Positions 44,740 through 53,819 of a stretch of DNA of 64,000 nucleotides are shown here, one piece after another (within the stretch, counting starts at the first letter, position 1; the number at the start of each line of letters is the position of its first letter). Location: NCBI GenBank assembly GCA_030693335.1, contig JAUYAU010000001.1:284380-348379 (forward strand), read 5' to 3'. The notes under the pieces were generated by a model that searched no databases, was not told the DNA's origin, and saw only the letters and a list, made by a program, of their open reading frames with translations. The stretch is from Sulfuricurvum sp. Its GTDB lineage: Bacteria > Campylobacterota > Campylobacteria > Campylobacterales > Sulfurimonadaceae. A program made the position numbers and the translations under genes.

Positions 44740-46232
44740 TGTCGCAACTAAAAATATTACTCGCCGCATCTGAAGTGGTCCCTTTTGCCAAAAGCGGCGG
44801 ATTGGCTGATGTCACAGGAGCACTTCCTAAGGCGTTACGTTTACTGGGACATGATGTACGGGTTGTAATGCCGCGCTATTACATCGTTGACAAAGAAAAA
44901 TATGCGCTTAAACGGATGGATGGCTCGCTTGGTGTACCTATGGGTATCATGGGTGAAGCATGGGCAGCAGTTTATGAAGGCTCGCTTCCCAATAGTGATA
45001 TTCCAGTCTATTTTATCGAACATGAGGGATTCTTTGGACGTAAAGGACTTTATGAAGAGGATGGATTCAGTTTTATCGACAATGACAACCGTTTTATCTT
45101 CTTCTCACGCGCTGTGATGCAGTTGTCTAAAAAACTCCATTTTCACCCTGATGTCATCCATGCGAATGACTGGCATACAGCGGCCATTCCTGTAATGCTA
45201 AACACGCATTATGCTTTTGATCCTGATTTTGCCTATACAGGATCGTTGCTAAGTATCCATAATCTGCAGCATCAAGGGAAGTTTTTCAAAGGGGCGATGG
45301 ATGTACTGGATGTCGGGTGGAAACATTTTAATGCCTATGAACTCGAAGAATATGATGGGATTAATCTACTAAAAGGTGGGATTGTTCATGCCGATGCGAT
45401 TAATACGGTCAGCAAAAAATATTCGCAGGAAATCCGTACCGCCGAATTTGGCTGGGGGTTGGAAGACCTTATTAATATTAACTCATATAAACTTTATGGA
45501 ATACTCAATGGTGTTGATTATGAAGAGTGGAGCCCTGCTATTGATCCGTTCATACCGCAGATGTTTGAGTGTGATGATCTAAGCGGAAAAGCGGTTTGTA
45601 AAGCACAGCTTCAACAGTTTTATCATCTTCCACAGCGCAGTGATATCCCGCTTTTTGGTCTGGTTGGACGCCTTGTCGAACAAAAAGGGATTGAATTGTT
45701 GGCCCATGCGATCTGGAGCCTCATGGAGATGGATATTCAAATCGTGATGTTGGGGGCTGGTGAAAAATGGGCAGAACATTATTTTAGCGATATTGCGAGT
45801 AAATATCCTGATAAATTCGGCTGTTTTATTGGATATCGTAATGATCTGGCGCATCAAATTGAGGCAGGAAGTGATCTGTTTTTGATGCCTTCGCTGTTTG
45901 AACCATGCGGTCTTAATCAAATCTACAGTCTGCGTTACGGAACACTTCCCATAGTACGTGCTACAGGTGGACTGGATGATACGATTGAAAACTATCAAAA
46001 CGACCAGACAAACGGTACAGGATTCAAGTTTTACGATGCTACATCGGATGCTCTGACTGGGACAGTAAAATGGGCAGTTGATGTATGGCACAATGATTCC
46101 AGCGGATTTGCACAAATGCGCCAGAATGCTATGGCAAAACGATACGATTGGGATGTCGCGGCACAAGAGTATGAAGTAGTTTATAATAAGATTGTAGAAG
46201 GGCGCAAAAGCCATCAAGGAACACGTGTATGA
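44739..46232 (+). CDS. glgA: Glycogen synthase, second copy
   Basis: 497 residues, GT5. KSGGLADVTGALPKAL, IHANDWHTAAIP, GRLVEQKGIELL and FEPCGLNQIYSLRYG are all intact, closer to the classical GlgA form than the first copy. ADP-glucose is the probable donor. The start shares one base with the previous stop (TAATG) and its end overlaps glgB by four bases, so both synthases and the branching enzyme are made together. Confidence 0.93.
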   Translation: MSQLKILLAASEVVPFAKSGGLADVTGALPKALRLLGHDVRVVMPRYYIVDKEKYALKRMDGSLGVPMGIMGEAWAAVYEGSLPNSDIPVYFIEHEGFFGRKGLYEEDGFSFIDNDNRFIFFSRAVMQLSKKLHFHPDVIHANDWHTAAIPVMLNTHYAFDPDFAYTGSLLSIHNLQHQGKFFKGAMDVLDVGWKHFNAYELEEYDGINLLKGGIVHADAINTVSKKYSQEIRTAEFGWGLEDLININSYKLYGILNGVDYEEWSPAIDPFIPQMFECDDLSGKAVCKAQLQQFYHLPQRSDIPLFGLVGRLVEQKGIELLAHAIWSLMEMDIQIVMLGAGEKWAEHYFSDIASKYPDKFGCFIGYRNDLAHQIEAGSDLFLMPSLFEPCGLNQIYSLRYGTLPIVRATGGLDDTIENYQNDQTNGTGFKFYDATSDALTGTVKWAVDVWHNDSSGFAQMRQNAMAKRYDWDVAAQEYEVVYNKIVEGRKSHQGTRV

Positions 46233-48193
46233 CCTATGCATTACATTACGATCTCACACGTCTCACTGAACTGGATATCTACTTGTTCAAACAAGGAAAC
46301 CATAGCAAGCTCTATGAGAAATTCGGCTCGCATCCAATGGTTCATCAAGGCAAACCTGGGATTTATTTCGCGGTATGGGCACCCAATGCCCAAAGCGTCA
46401 GTGTTCGGGGTGATTTTAATGATTACAGTATCGATTCCCATCCGCTTCGTGTGCGCAGTGATGATTCGGGAATATGGGAAGGATTTATCGAAGGGGTTCC
46501 GCAAGGTGTGACTTATAAATATCACATTGTTTCCAAGTTCCATAATATTGTCCATGATAAAAGTGATCCGTTTGGTTTTTATGCCGAAGAGCCGCCAAAA
46601 TCAGCATCACGTGTATGGAGCCTCGAAGGGTATGAATGGGACGATAGCCAATGGATGGCAAAACGTCATGCCGTTAATGCCCATGACGCTCCTATCAGTG
46701 TTTATGAGATGCATGTGGGATCCTGGCGCAGAAAAGTCGAAGAGGGTGATGGGTTTCTCTCGTATCGTGAGCTTACGGCACAACTGGTTGAATATCTCGT
46801 AGAGATGAACTATACCCATGTGGAGTTTATGCCGCTTACTGAGTATCCCTTCTATGGTTCATGGGGGTATCAGGTCGTAGGTTATTTTGCCTCAACATCC
46901 CGTTTTGGTACACCTCAGGATTTGATGTTTTTAATTGATGCCCTTCACCAAAACGGTATCGGAGTGATCATGGATTGGGTTCCATCGCACTTTGCCGTTG
47001 ATATGCACGGGCTGATTAATTTTGACGGTACGGCACTGTATGAACACGAAGATCCGCGAAAAGGATTTCATCCGGAGTGGGGCAGTATCATCTTTAACTA
47101 CGGACGTAATGAAGTCCAGTCGTTTCTGATCAGTTCCGCGATGTTTTGGTGTGATAAATACCACATAGATGGTATCCGTGTTGATGCCGTAGCGTCGATG
47201 CTTTATCTCAACTATGCACGCAAAGAGGAGGAGTGGATTCCCAATATCCATGGTGGGGATATCAATCTCGAGTCCGTAGAGTTTTTGAAAAAACTCAACG
47301 TCAGTCTCTATGGTGAGTTTTCCGACATATTGGTAATCGCAGAAGAATCGACTGCCTATCCGATGGTGACACGGCCTGTTGACGTCGGAGGCTTGGGTTT
47401 TGGATTTAAATGGAACATGGGATGGATGCACGATTCACTCAAATACATGAGTTATGACCCTATCTACCGTGAACACCATCATCAACAGCTCACCTTTAGT
47501 ATGTGGTACGCCTATGATGAAAACTTCATGCTTCCATTGAGCCATGATGAGGTGGTGCACATGAAAGGATCGCTTATCAATAAAATGCCGGGTGAAACTA
47601 ATCAAAAGTTTGCGAACCTTCGCTCACTCTATGCCTACATGATGGCGCATCCAGGGAAAAAACTTCTCTTTATGGGAGGAGAGATCGCCCAATATGCCGA
47701 GTGGAATTTTGAACGTTCCCTTGACTGGCATTTGACCGAATTTCCGTTACATTCTGGATTGCAAAAAATGGTCTCTGATTTGAACCATTTGTACCGAACA
47801 CAACGTGCATTGTATCAGTATGATGAGAAGCGGGAAGGTTTTGAATGGCTCGATGATGGTGACTACAGCCATAACTGCATCAGTTTTATTCGTAAGAGTG
47901 ACGATCTCGATGAAACCATCGTGGTACTGTGTAACTTTGCCGACGCAACACGCGTAGCGTATCGTGTGGGTGTTCCCTATGAGGGGCAATACGAAGAGAT
48001 ATTTAACTCACAATCGTCTTATTACGAAGGGTGGAATATCGGTAATACAGGTCCAGTTTTAGCAGTTGAAGAACCACTGCATGGTAGAGAGTATTCGATA
48101 TCGTTGACGCTTCCGCCACTGGGAGTGATCTATTTGAAACGGGTGATGGGGAAAACTTCTTTAATTCAGAAGAGCTTTGCCACCATCGCTTGA
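46229..48193 (+). CDS. glgB: 1,4-alpha-glucan branching enzyme
   Basis: 654 residues. N-terminal CBM48 (about 30-130, YFAVWAPNAQSVSVRGDFN), then a GH13 barrel with conserved regions MDWVPSHFA, GIRVDAVASML (nucleophile Asp), VIAEEST (acid Glu) and LSHDEVVH, then a C-terminal beta domain. Introduces alpha-1,6 branches. The 3' end overlaps the convergent pgm gene by 28 bp. Confidence 0.95.
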   Translation: MTYALHYDLTRLTELDIYLFKQGNHSKLYEKFGSHPMVHQGKPGIYFAVWAPNAQSVSVRGDFNDYSIDSHPLRVRSDDSGIWEGFIEGVPQGVTYKYHIVSKFHNIVHDKSDPFGFYAEEPPKSASRVWSLEGYEWDDSQWMAKRHAVNAHDAPISVYEMHVGSWRRKVEEGDGFLSYRELTAQLVEYLVEMNYTHVEFMPLTEYPFYGSWGYQVVGYFASTSRFGTPQDLMFLIDALHQNGIGVIMDWVPSHFAVDMHGLINFDGTALYEHEDPRKGFHPEWGSIIFNYGRNEVQSFLISSAMFWCDKYHIDGIRVDAVASMLYLNYARKEEEWIPNIHGGDINLESVEFLKKLNVSLYGEFSDILVIAEESTAYPMVTRPVDVGGLGFGFKWNMGWMHDSLKYMSYDPIYREHHHQQLTFSMWYAYDENFMLPLSHDEVVHMKGSLINKMPGETNQKFANLRSLYAYMMAHPGKKLLFMGGEIAQYAEWNFERSLDWHLTEFPLHSGLQKMVSDLNHLYRTQRALYQYDEKREGFEWLDDGDYSHNCISFIRKSDDLDETIVVLCNFADATRVAYRVGVPYEGQYEEIFNSQSSYYEGWNIGNTGPVLAVEEPLHGREYSISLTLPPLGVIYLKRVMGKTSLIQKSFATIA

Positions 48194-49800
48194 GCTTCTT
48201 GTTGAATTTGTAGCAGATGTTCTTCTCCAAGAAAACTTTCGGCATAAATTTTATAAATGGGTTCAGTGCCTGAGGGGCGCAATGCAAACCAGCCGTTTTT
48301 GGCGATGACTTTTAGTCCTCCGATAGCGGCACCGTTACCGGGTGCATTAGTGAGGATGGCTTCGATTGGTTCGCCTCCTAGGATCGATTCTTTGACATCA
48401 TCGGGGGAGAGTTTTTTGAGAATAGTGCATTGCTCGGCACTCGCAGGTGCATCGATACGTGCATAGATGGGCGCTCCAAATTTCTCTGTGAGCTCTTTAT
48501 AATGCTCCCCAGGATCACGTCCTGTGACAGCTAGTATCTCAGCAGAGAGCAGGGTCATGATAATCCCGTCTTTATCAGTGCTCCATACGCTCCCGTCTTT
48601 GCGTAAAAAGCTCGCACCCGCACTCTCTTCACCGCCAAATAAAATTTTTCCCTGAAATAGTCCGTCTACAAACCATTTGAAACCGACGGGTACCTCGATC
48701 ACTTTTTTCCCAAGTGACTGAGCTACACGGTCGATCATCGAACTGCTCACCAATGTCTTGCCGATTCCAAGTTCACTTTTCCACTGTGGACGGTTTTGTG
48801 CCAGATAGTTGATCGCAACACTCAAATAATGATTTGGATTCATTAATCCCACGCTTTTGGTGACGATACCGTGGCGGTCAAAATCGGTGTCGTTGCCAAA
48901 TGCGATGTCAAAATCCTCTTTGAGTGCTACAAGCCCTGCCATAGCATAGGGGGAAGAACAGTCCATACGTACTTTCCCGTCTTTGTCACAGTGCATAAAG
49001 GAGAACGTGGAATCAAGAGAATCATTAAATACATCCATATTCAGACCATAACGCTCTTTGATAGCGGTATAGTACGCCATACCTGAACCGCCCATAGCAT
49101 CGGCACCGATACGGATTCCTGATTTGGCAATATTCTCTAGATCAATAACGTTTTGAAGATCCTCAACATACGGGGTGATATAATCATATTCTTTAATATT
49201 ATTTGCTTTTAGCGCCTCTTGTAGTGTGAGTTTTTTAAGGTCAACCATTTTATTTTCCAAAATGCTGTTTGCCCGTTTTTCGATCCAGTCGGTCACATCG
49301 GTATCGGCAGGCCCGCCATGCGGAGGGTTGTATTTAAACCCGCCATCGCTAGGAGGATTGTGTGATGGGGTGATGACAATACCGTCACACAGAGGCTGAC
49401 CGTTTGTGTTATGCGTTAAAATCGCATGTGAGATGACGGGAGTGGGGGTATAACCGCTGTCTTTTGCAATACGGACATCGACGCCATTTGCAGCAAGAAC
49501 CTGCAATGCACTTAGCTGTGCCGGATACGAGAGGGCATGGGTATCGATACCCATAAATAAGACTCCATTAATACCGGCCTGTTTTCGATAATCACATACT
49601 GCTTGTGTTACGGCAAAAATATGCATTTCGTTAAAACTTCCCACAAGAGATGAACCGCGATGACCGGATGTTCCGAAACTTACCCGTTGGGCTGATATGG
49701 TTGTGTCAGGGATTTGGGTATAGTATGTACTGATTAGTTCAGGTACATTCACTAAGGCTGATTTTGGGACTCTTTTTCCGGCATAGGGATGAATACTCAT
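48166..49800 (-). CDS. pgm: Phosphoglucomutase (alpha-D-glucose-specific)
   Basis: Interconverts glucose-1-P and glucose-6-P. 544 residues. Intact catalytic loops: SFGTSGHRGSS, the phosphoserine loop VITPSHNPPSDGGFKYNPP, the metal loop FGNDTDFDRHGIV, and the sugar loop LFGGEESAGASF. It is intact, in contrast to the mutase domain of the fusion protein at 35703. Divergent from the second operon and convergent with glgB. Confidence 0.95.
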   Translation of the reverse strand: MSIHPYAGKRVPKSALVNVPELISTYYTQIPDTTISAQRVSFGTSGHRGSSLVGSFNEMHIFAVTQAVCDYRKQAGINGVLFMGIDTHALSYPAQLSALQVLAANGVDVRIAKDSGYTPTPVISHAILTHNTNGQPLCDGIVITPSHNPPSDGGFKYNPPHGGPADTDVTDWIEKRANSILENKMVDLKKLTLQEALKANNIKEYDYITPYVEDLQNVIDLENIAKSGIRIGADAMGGSGMAYYTAIKERYGLNMDVFNDSLDSTFSFMHCDKDGKVRMDCSSPYAMAGLVALKEDFDIAFGNDTDFDRHGIVTKSVGLMNPNHYLSVAINYLAQNRPQWKSELGIGKTLVSSSMIDRVAQSLGKKVIEVPVGFKWFVDGLFQGKILFGGEESAGASFLRKDGSVWSTDKDGIIMTLLSAEILAVTGRDPGEHYKELTEKFGAPIYARIDAPASAEQCTILKKLSPDDVKESILGGEPIEAILTNAPGNGAAIGGLKVIAKNGWFALRPSGTEPIYKIYAESFLGEEHLLQIQQEAQAMVAKLF

Positions 49801-49913
49801 GAGCTTCCTTGATGATGTATAGGATATATTTTAGCAATTTATTGCATGATATCGAACAGCTGTATTGATTTAAAATTATACAGCGTGAATAATGTTATGG
49901 TAAAAAGAAGTGT

Positions 49914-49919
49914 TATAAT
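49914..49919 (+). promoter_or_regulatory. Putative -10 box for the second operon (GT35-zwf-pgl-edd-eda-PhK-like-glk)
   Basis: TATAAT 72 bp before the ATG at 49991, preceded by GTAAAAAGAAGTGT. The leader between the two is 70 bases and shows no strong hairpin. No Shine-Dalgarno is clear before 49991. Confidence 0.45.
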
Positions 49920-49990
49920 CTTCAAAATACGGCTTATTCTCTTTGTAAGAGGATTATAAATATTATACGTAAAGCAGTAAAGACAAAAAA

Positions 49991-51631
49991 ATGATATTAC
50001 ATGATTATGAGTTCGATACTAAGTATTCAATGGCTGTAGCTTATTTCTCCATGGAGTTTGCTGTCCACCAAGCCTTAAAGATATATTCAGGCGGTTTGGG
50101 TTTTTTAGCAGGTTCACATCTGCGAAGCGCCTATGACCTTCGGCAAAATGTTGTTGGTATCGGAATTTTATGGACGTACGGCTATTACGACCAGTTGCGC
50201 AATAGTGATCGTACGATGAAAGCTGAGTTTATACGCAAACACTATTATTTTCTCGAGGATCTTGGTGTTTTGGCAACGGTGATTATCCATTCTCAAGAGG
50301 TCAAAATCAAAGCATTTTATGTACCGCCTCATGTCTTTAATTCGGCACCTATGATTTTATTGTCTACGGATATCCCTGAAAATGATTTTTTATCCCGAAC
50401 CATTACGCACAAGCTGTATGACAGTAATGAAGAGACGCGTATCTCACAGGAAATCGTATTGGGTATAGGCGGGGTAAAGGTGCTTGAGGCGCTTAAACAG
50501 AGAATTGAGATTTTCCATATGAATGAAGGACATGCACTGCCTCTGGTATATGAGTTGTATGCAAAATATCAAGATATTGAGAAAGTAAAACAGCACGTAG
50601 TATTCACGACCCATACCCCTGAGGATGCGGGTAATGAAGTACATAATATCAATCTGCTTCATAAATTTGGATTTTTTAATGGTCTAGATATTGAGACAGT
50701 ACGGCGTATCACAATGGTTGAAAATGATACTTTTAATCTGACAGTAGGTGCATTGCGGGCATCCAAAATAACCAATGCTGTTTCCAAATTTCATGGCGAA
50801 GTGGCCAACCGTATGTGGAAGGATTGCGAAGGGCGATCAGAGATTATTTATATTACCAATGCTCAAAATCGTCGTTTTTGGTCGGATCAAGAGATGCTTT
50901 CTGCATTGGATGAACATGAGGATTATGCATTGATCGGTCGTAAAAAACATTTGAAGCGCAATTTATTTAGTATTGTAGCCGATCAGACTGGGAAGATGTT
51001 CAGTCCGGACATATTGACGATCGTTTGGGCACGGCGTTTTGCAGAATACAAACGTCCTGGTCTTATCAAGCACGATTTTAATCGCTTTATAAAACTTATT
51101 GAGCGCACACAACAGCCGATTCAAATGATCTGGGCAGGTAAACCTTATCCGTTTGATACCAATGGGCTTAATGCTTTTAATGAACTGATCCATATAAGTC
51201 GTGATCATAAGAATATGGCGGTCTTGGTCGGGTATGAACTGGAGTTGTCACGTGTTCTTAAAAAAGGGTCTGATCTGTGGCTTAATACTCCGCGTGTTTC
51301 GAGAGAAGCCAGCGGTACCAGCGGGATGGCGGCGAGTATGAACGGTTCGATTCATATTTCTACCAATGATGGTTGGCATCCTGAGTTTGCAAAACATGCC
51401 TGTAACTCTTTTACGATTCCGCCAATTGATCATAATAGACCCATAGAAGAACAAGACTATGAAGATAACAAAAACCTAATGGACATGTTGGAAAATGAGA
51501 TCATCCCTATGTATTATGATAAACAAGAACATTGGACACAGATTATGAAAAATGCAATGGCGGATGTTATCCCGGCATTTGATTCAGGTCGTATGGTTCA
51601 TGAATACTATATCCAAATGTACAACCTATGA
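49991..51631 (+). CDS. GT35 glycogen phosphorylase-like protein lacking the PLP lysine
   Basis: 546 residues, similar to the short alpha-glucan phosphorylases (TIGR02094 type). Family segments are clear: AYFSMEFAVHQALKIYSGGLGF, here as AYFSMEFAVHQ and IYSGGLGFLAG, FHMNEGHALPL, FTTHTPEDAGNEV, ALRASKITNAVSKFHGEV, IVWARRFAEYKRPG and WLNTPRVSREASGTSGM. In phosphorylases the next residue is the Lys that holds PLP (GMK); here it is Ala447 (codon 51329-51331, GMAASMNGS). The WW of DGWW is WH. So it may not phosphorolyse glucan. It begins the operon with zwf. Confidence 0.82.
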   Translation: MILHDYEFDTKYSMAVAYFSMEFAVHQALKIYSGGLGFLAGSHLRSAYDLRQNVVGIGILWTYGYYDQLRNSDRTMKAEFIRKHYYFLEDLGVLATVIIHSQEVKIKAFYVPPHVFNSAPMILLSTDIPENDFLSRTITHKLYDSNEETRISQEIVLGIGGVKVLEALKQRIEIFHMNEGHALPLVYELYAKYQDIEKVKQHVVFTTHTPEDAGNEVHNINLLHKFGFFNGLDIETVRRITMVENDTFNLTVGALRASKITNAVSKFHGEVANRMWKDCEGRSEIIYITNAQNRRFWSDQEMLSALDEHEDYALIGRKKHLKRNLFSIVADQTGKMFSPDILTIVWARRFAEYKRPGLIKHDFNRFIKLIERTQQPIQMIWAGKPYPFDTNGLNAFNELIHISRDHKNMAVLVGYELELSRVLKKGSDLWLNTPRVSREASGTSGMAASMNGSIHISTNDGWHPEFAKHACNSFTIPPIDHNRPIEEQDYEDNKNLMDMLENEIIPMYYDKQEHWTQIMKNAMADVIPAFDSGRMVHEYYIQMYNL

Positions 51632-51661
51632 TTTATCTAAAGTTTGAAAGGCAATAACACT

Positions 51662-53125
51662 ATGGCAAGTATGGATAATGTCTGCGATATAACTATTTTT
51701 GGCGGTCATGGAGACCTTGCATTTCGTAAATTGATGCCCGCGCTTTATCATTTGAGCAATGATGGATACCTTTCATTTTCAAGCCGTATCATCACGGTAG
51801 CACGAAATGATATTACCAATGATGAACATATTGAGCTTGTACGCAGTAAGCTAATAGAGTTTATAGGAGAGAGTGTTTTTAATCAAGAAAAATTTGAACG
51901 TTTTAAATCACAGCTGCATGTAGTTACGATCGATTTTGATGATGAAAAAAGTTATAAAGGGCTAAAAGAGTTATTGGGTGCTTTTCCTAGTCGAGAAAGG
52001 GTTAATTATCTTTCTACGGCACCTGATTTTTTCGCAACGATCTGTAAGATGTTAAAAAACTGGGATTTGGTCACTGATGTTAGCCGTGTTGTACTTGAAA
52101 AACCAATAGGAAGAGATTTAGAGTCATCACGCGCAATTAACAGTGAAGTTTTGAAATATTTTGAAGAGAAACAAATTTACCGTATAGACCACTATCTTGG
52201 AAAAGATACGGTTCAAAATATTATGGCATTGCGTTTTTCTAACCGAATCTTTATGCCATTGTGGGATGCTAACAATATTGATCATGTTCAAATTACGGTT
52301 GCTGAAAGTGTCGGTGTTGAAGGGCGTTGGGGATATTATGACCAATACGGCGCTATGCGCGATATGATTCAGAATCATTTGATGCAGCTGCTGTGCTTGA
52401 TCGCGATGGAACCGCCTTGTTCATTGGATGCTGACAGTGTCCGTGATGAAAAGGTAAAAGTACTCCGATCTCTGCGACCGATGAGCGCTGCGGACATTGA
52501 GAGAAAAACGGTTCGTGCACAATATGCTAAAGGCTCCATAGACGGACAACCTGTACCGGGATATCGTGAAGGTGAGGGGATGGAACACAGCAATACGGAG
52601 ACTTTTGCAGCACTTCGTGTGGATATTGACAATTGGCGCTGGAACGGCGTCCCCTTTTACCTGCGCAGCGGTAAACGGATGCATCAGCGTAACTCTGAAA
52701 TCGTGATTCAGTTTAAGAGCGTTCCCCATTCTATTTTTGCGAATCAAGGCAGTGGTATATCGCAAAACAAGCTGGTTATATCGCTTCAGCCAAAAGAGAG
52801 TATTCAGTTAAAACTTATGAATAAGGTACCAGGGTTAAGCGATCAGATGCGCCTTCAGCAAGTTGATTTAGAGCTCAACTCACGAATCAACAGCACGCGT
52901 AAATCGGATGCGTATGAGCGGCTTTTGTTGGATGTCATCCGTTCAAATCCAACGCTTTTTATGCGTCTTGATGAAGTTGAAGCGGCATGGAAATGGGCAG
53001 ATGTCATACTGGCCGGATGGGCAGAAAATATAATTCCAATGAAAAGCTATCAAGCAGGTACGGATGGGCCAAGTGCATCCATACAGCTTGTAGTTCAAGA
53101 TGGTGTGAGCTGGAATGATGAATAA
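51662..53125 (+). CDS. zwf: Glucose-6-phosphate 1-dehydrogenase
   Basis: 487 residues from the ATG at 51662 (MASMDNVCDITIFGG). Dinucleotide-binding FGGHGDLAFRKLMPAL, then the substrate motif RIDHYLGKDTVQNIMALRF and GVPFYLRSGKRM. It makes 6-phosphogluconolactone, the entry to the Entner-Doudoroff route. An AAAGG site lies upstream. 30 bp after the GT35-like gene, and its end overlaps pgl by eleven bases. Confidence 0.96.
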   Translation: MASMDNVCDITIFGGHGDLAFRKLMPALYHLSNDGYLSFSSRIITVARNDITNDEHIELVRSKLIEFIGESVFNQEKFERFKSQLHVVTIDFDDEKSYKGLKELLGAFPSRERVNYLSTAPDFFATICKMLKNWDLVTDVSRVVLEKPIGRDLESSRAINSEVLKYFEEKQIYRIDHYLGKDTVQNIMALRFSNRIFMPLWDANNIDHVQITVAESVGVEGRWGYYDQYGAMRDMIQNHLMQLLCLIAMEPPCSLDADSVRDEKVKVLRSLRPMSAADIERKTVRAQYAKGSIDGQPVPGYREGEGMEHSNTETFAALRVDIDNWRWNGVPFYLRSGKRMHQRNSEIVIQFKSVPHSIFANQGSGISQNKLVISLQPKESIQLKLMNKVPGLSDQMRLQQVDLELNSRINSTRKSDAYERLLLDVIRSNPTLFMRLDEVEAAWKWADVILAGWAENIIPMKSYQAGTDGPSASIQLVVQDGVSWNDE

Positions 53126-53819
53126 TCGAGTGCATCTGCATCACTTTGATGTACAGGCAGATCTTTTACGTACGTTATGCGATGCTATTATCAATGATCT
53201 AAAAAAAGCAATAGAGGAAAAGGGAGATGCTGTACTGCTGGTATCCGGAGGCAGTACTCCCACGCCATTGTTTGAACTGTTACGAAAGAGTGACATCGAT
53301 TGGGCACGTGTTCGTATCGGCTTGTGCGATGAACGGTGGGTAGATCCATCCCATGATGACAGTAATGAAAAACTGGTTAAAACACATTTGCTGCAGGATA
53401 AAGCGGCTAAGGCCCAGTTTGTAGGAATGTATTGTGAAGGGTTGAGTGCATTGGAAGCCCAAGCCCAATGCAATAGCATAGTGAATGATGAGTTATGGCC
53501 GTGTGATGTAGCGATACTGGGGATGGGGGAGGATGCGCATACCGCTTCACTCTTTCCGCATAATCTAAAGCTTCCGCAGGCATTTTATCTTGAGGATGAT
53601 GCATTGTGTATTGCGATTACACCGCAAAGTGCTCCTCATGTCCGTATGAGTTTAACTCTGCTGGCACTTTTACACGTCAAACATCTTTATCTCCATTTTG
53701 AAGGGGAAAAGAAACGGGCTGTTTTTGAAGAAGCCATGAACGGTGGCGACCATTATGCAATGCCGATTTGCTCAGTATTGCATCAAGATATTAATGACAT
53801 TGAGGTGTACTATGCATGA
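53115..53819 (+). CDS. pgl: 6-phosphogluconolactonase
   Basis: 234 residues of the DevB/SOL type. Motifs LLVSGGSTPTPLFELL, IGLCDERWVDPSHDDSN and AILGMGEDAHTASLFP match this sugar-isomerase-fold family. Hydrolyses 6-phosphogluconolactone to 6-phosphogluconate. Two adjacent ATGs (53115 and 53118) could start it. The end overlaps edd by eight bases. Confidence 0.94.
   Translation: MMNNRVHLHHFDVQADLLRTLCDAIINDLKKAIEEKGDAVLLVSGGSTPTPLFELLRKSDIDWARVRIGLCDERWVDPSHDDSNEKLVKTHLLQDKAAKAQFVGMYCEGLSALEAQAQCNSIVNDELWPCDVAILGMGEDAHTASLFPHNLKLPQAFYLEDDALCIAITPQSAPHVRMSLTLLALLHVKHLYLHFEGEKKRAVFEEAMNGGDHYAMPICSVLHQDINDIEVYYA

Noticed and set aside
45579..46241. Antisense frame of 220 codons inside the second glgA
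   Set aside because: It lies wholly opposite a strong coding gene, has no ribosome site and no recognisable family; it is a shadow of glgA codon use.
46931..47431. Antisense frame of 166 codons inside glgB
   Set aside because: No family features, no start signal, and covered by the conserved GH13 barrel on the other strand.
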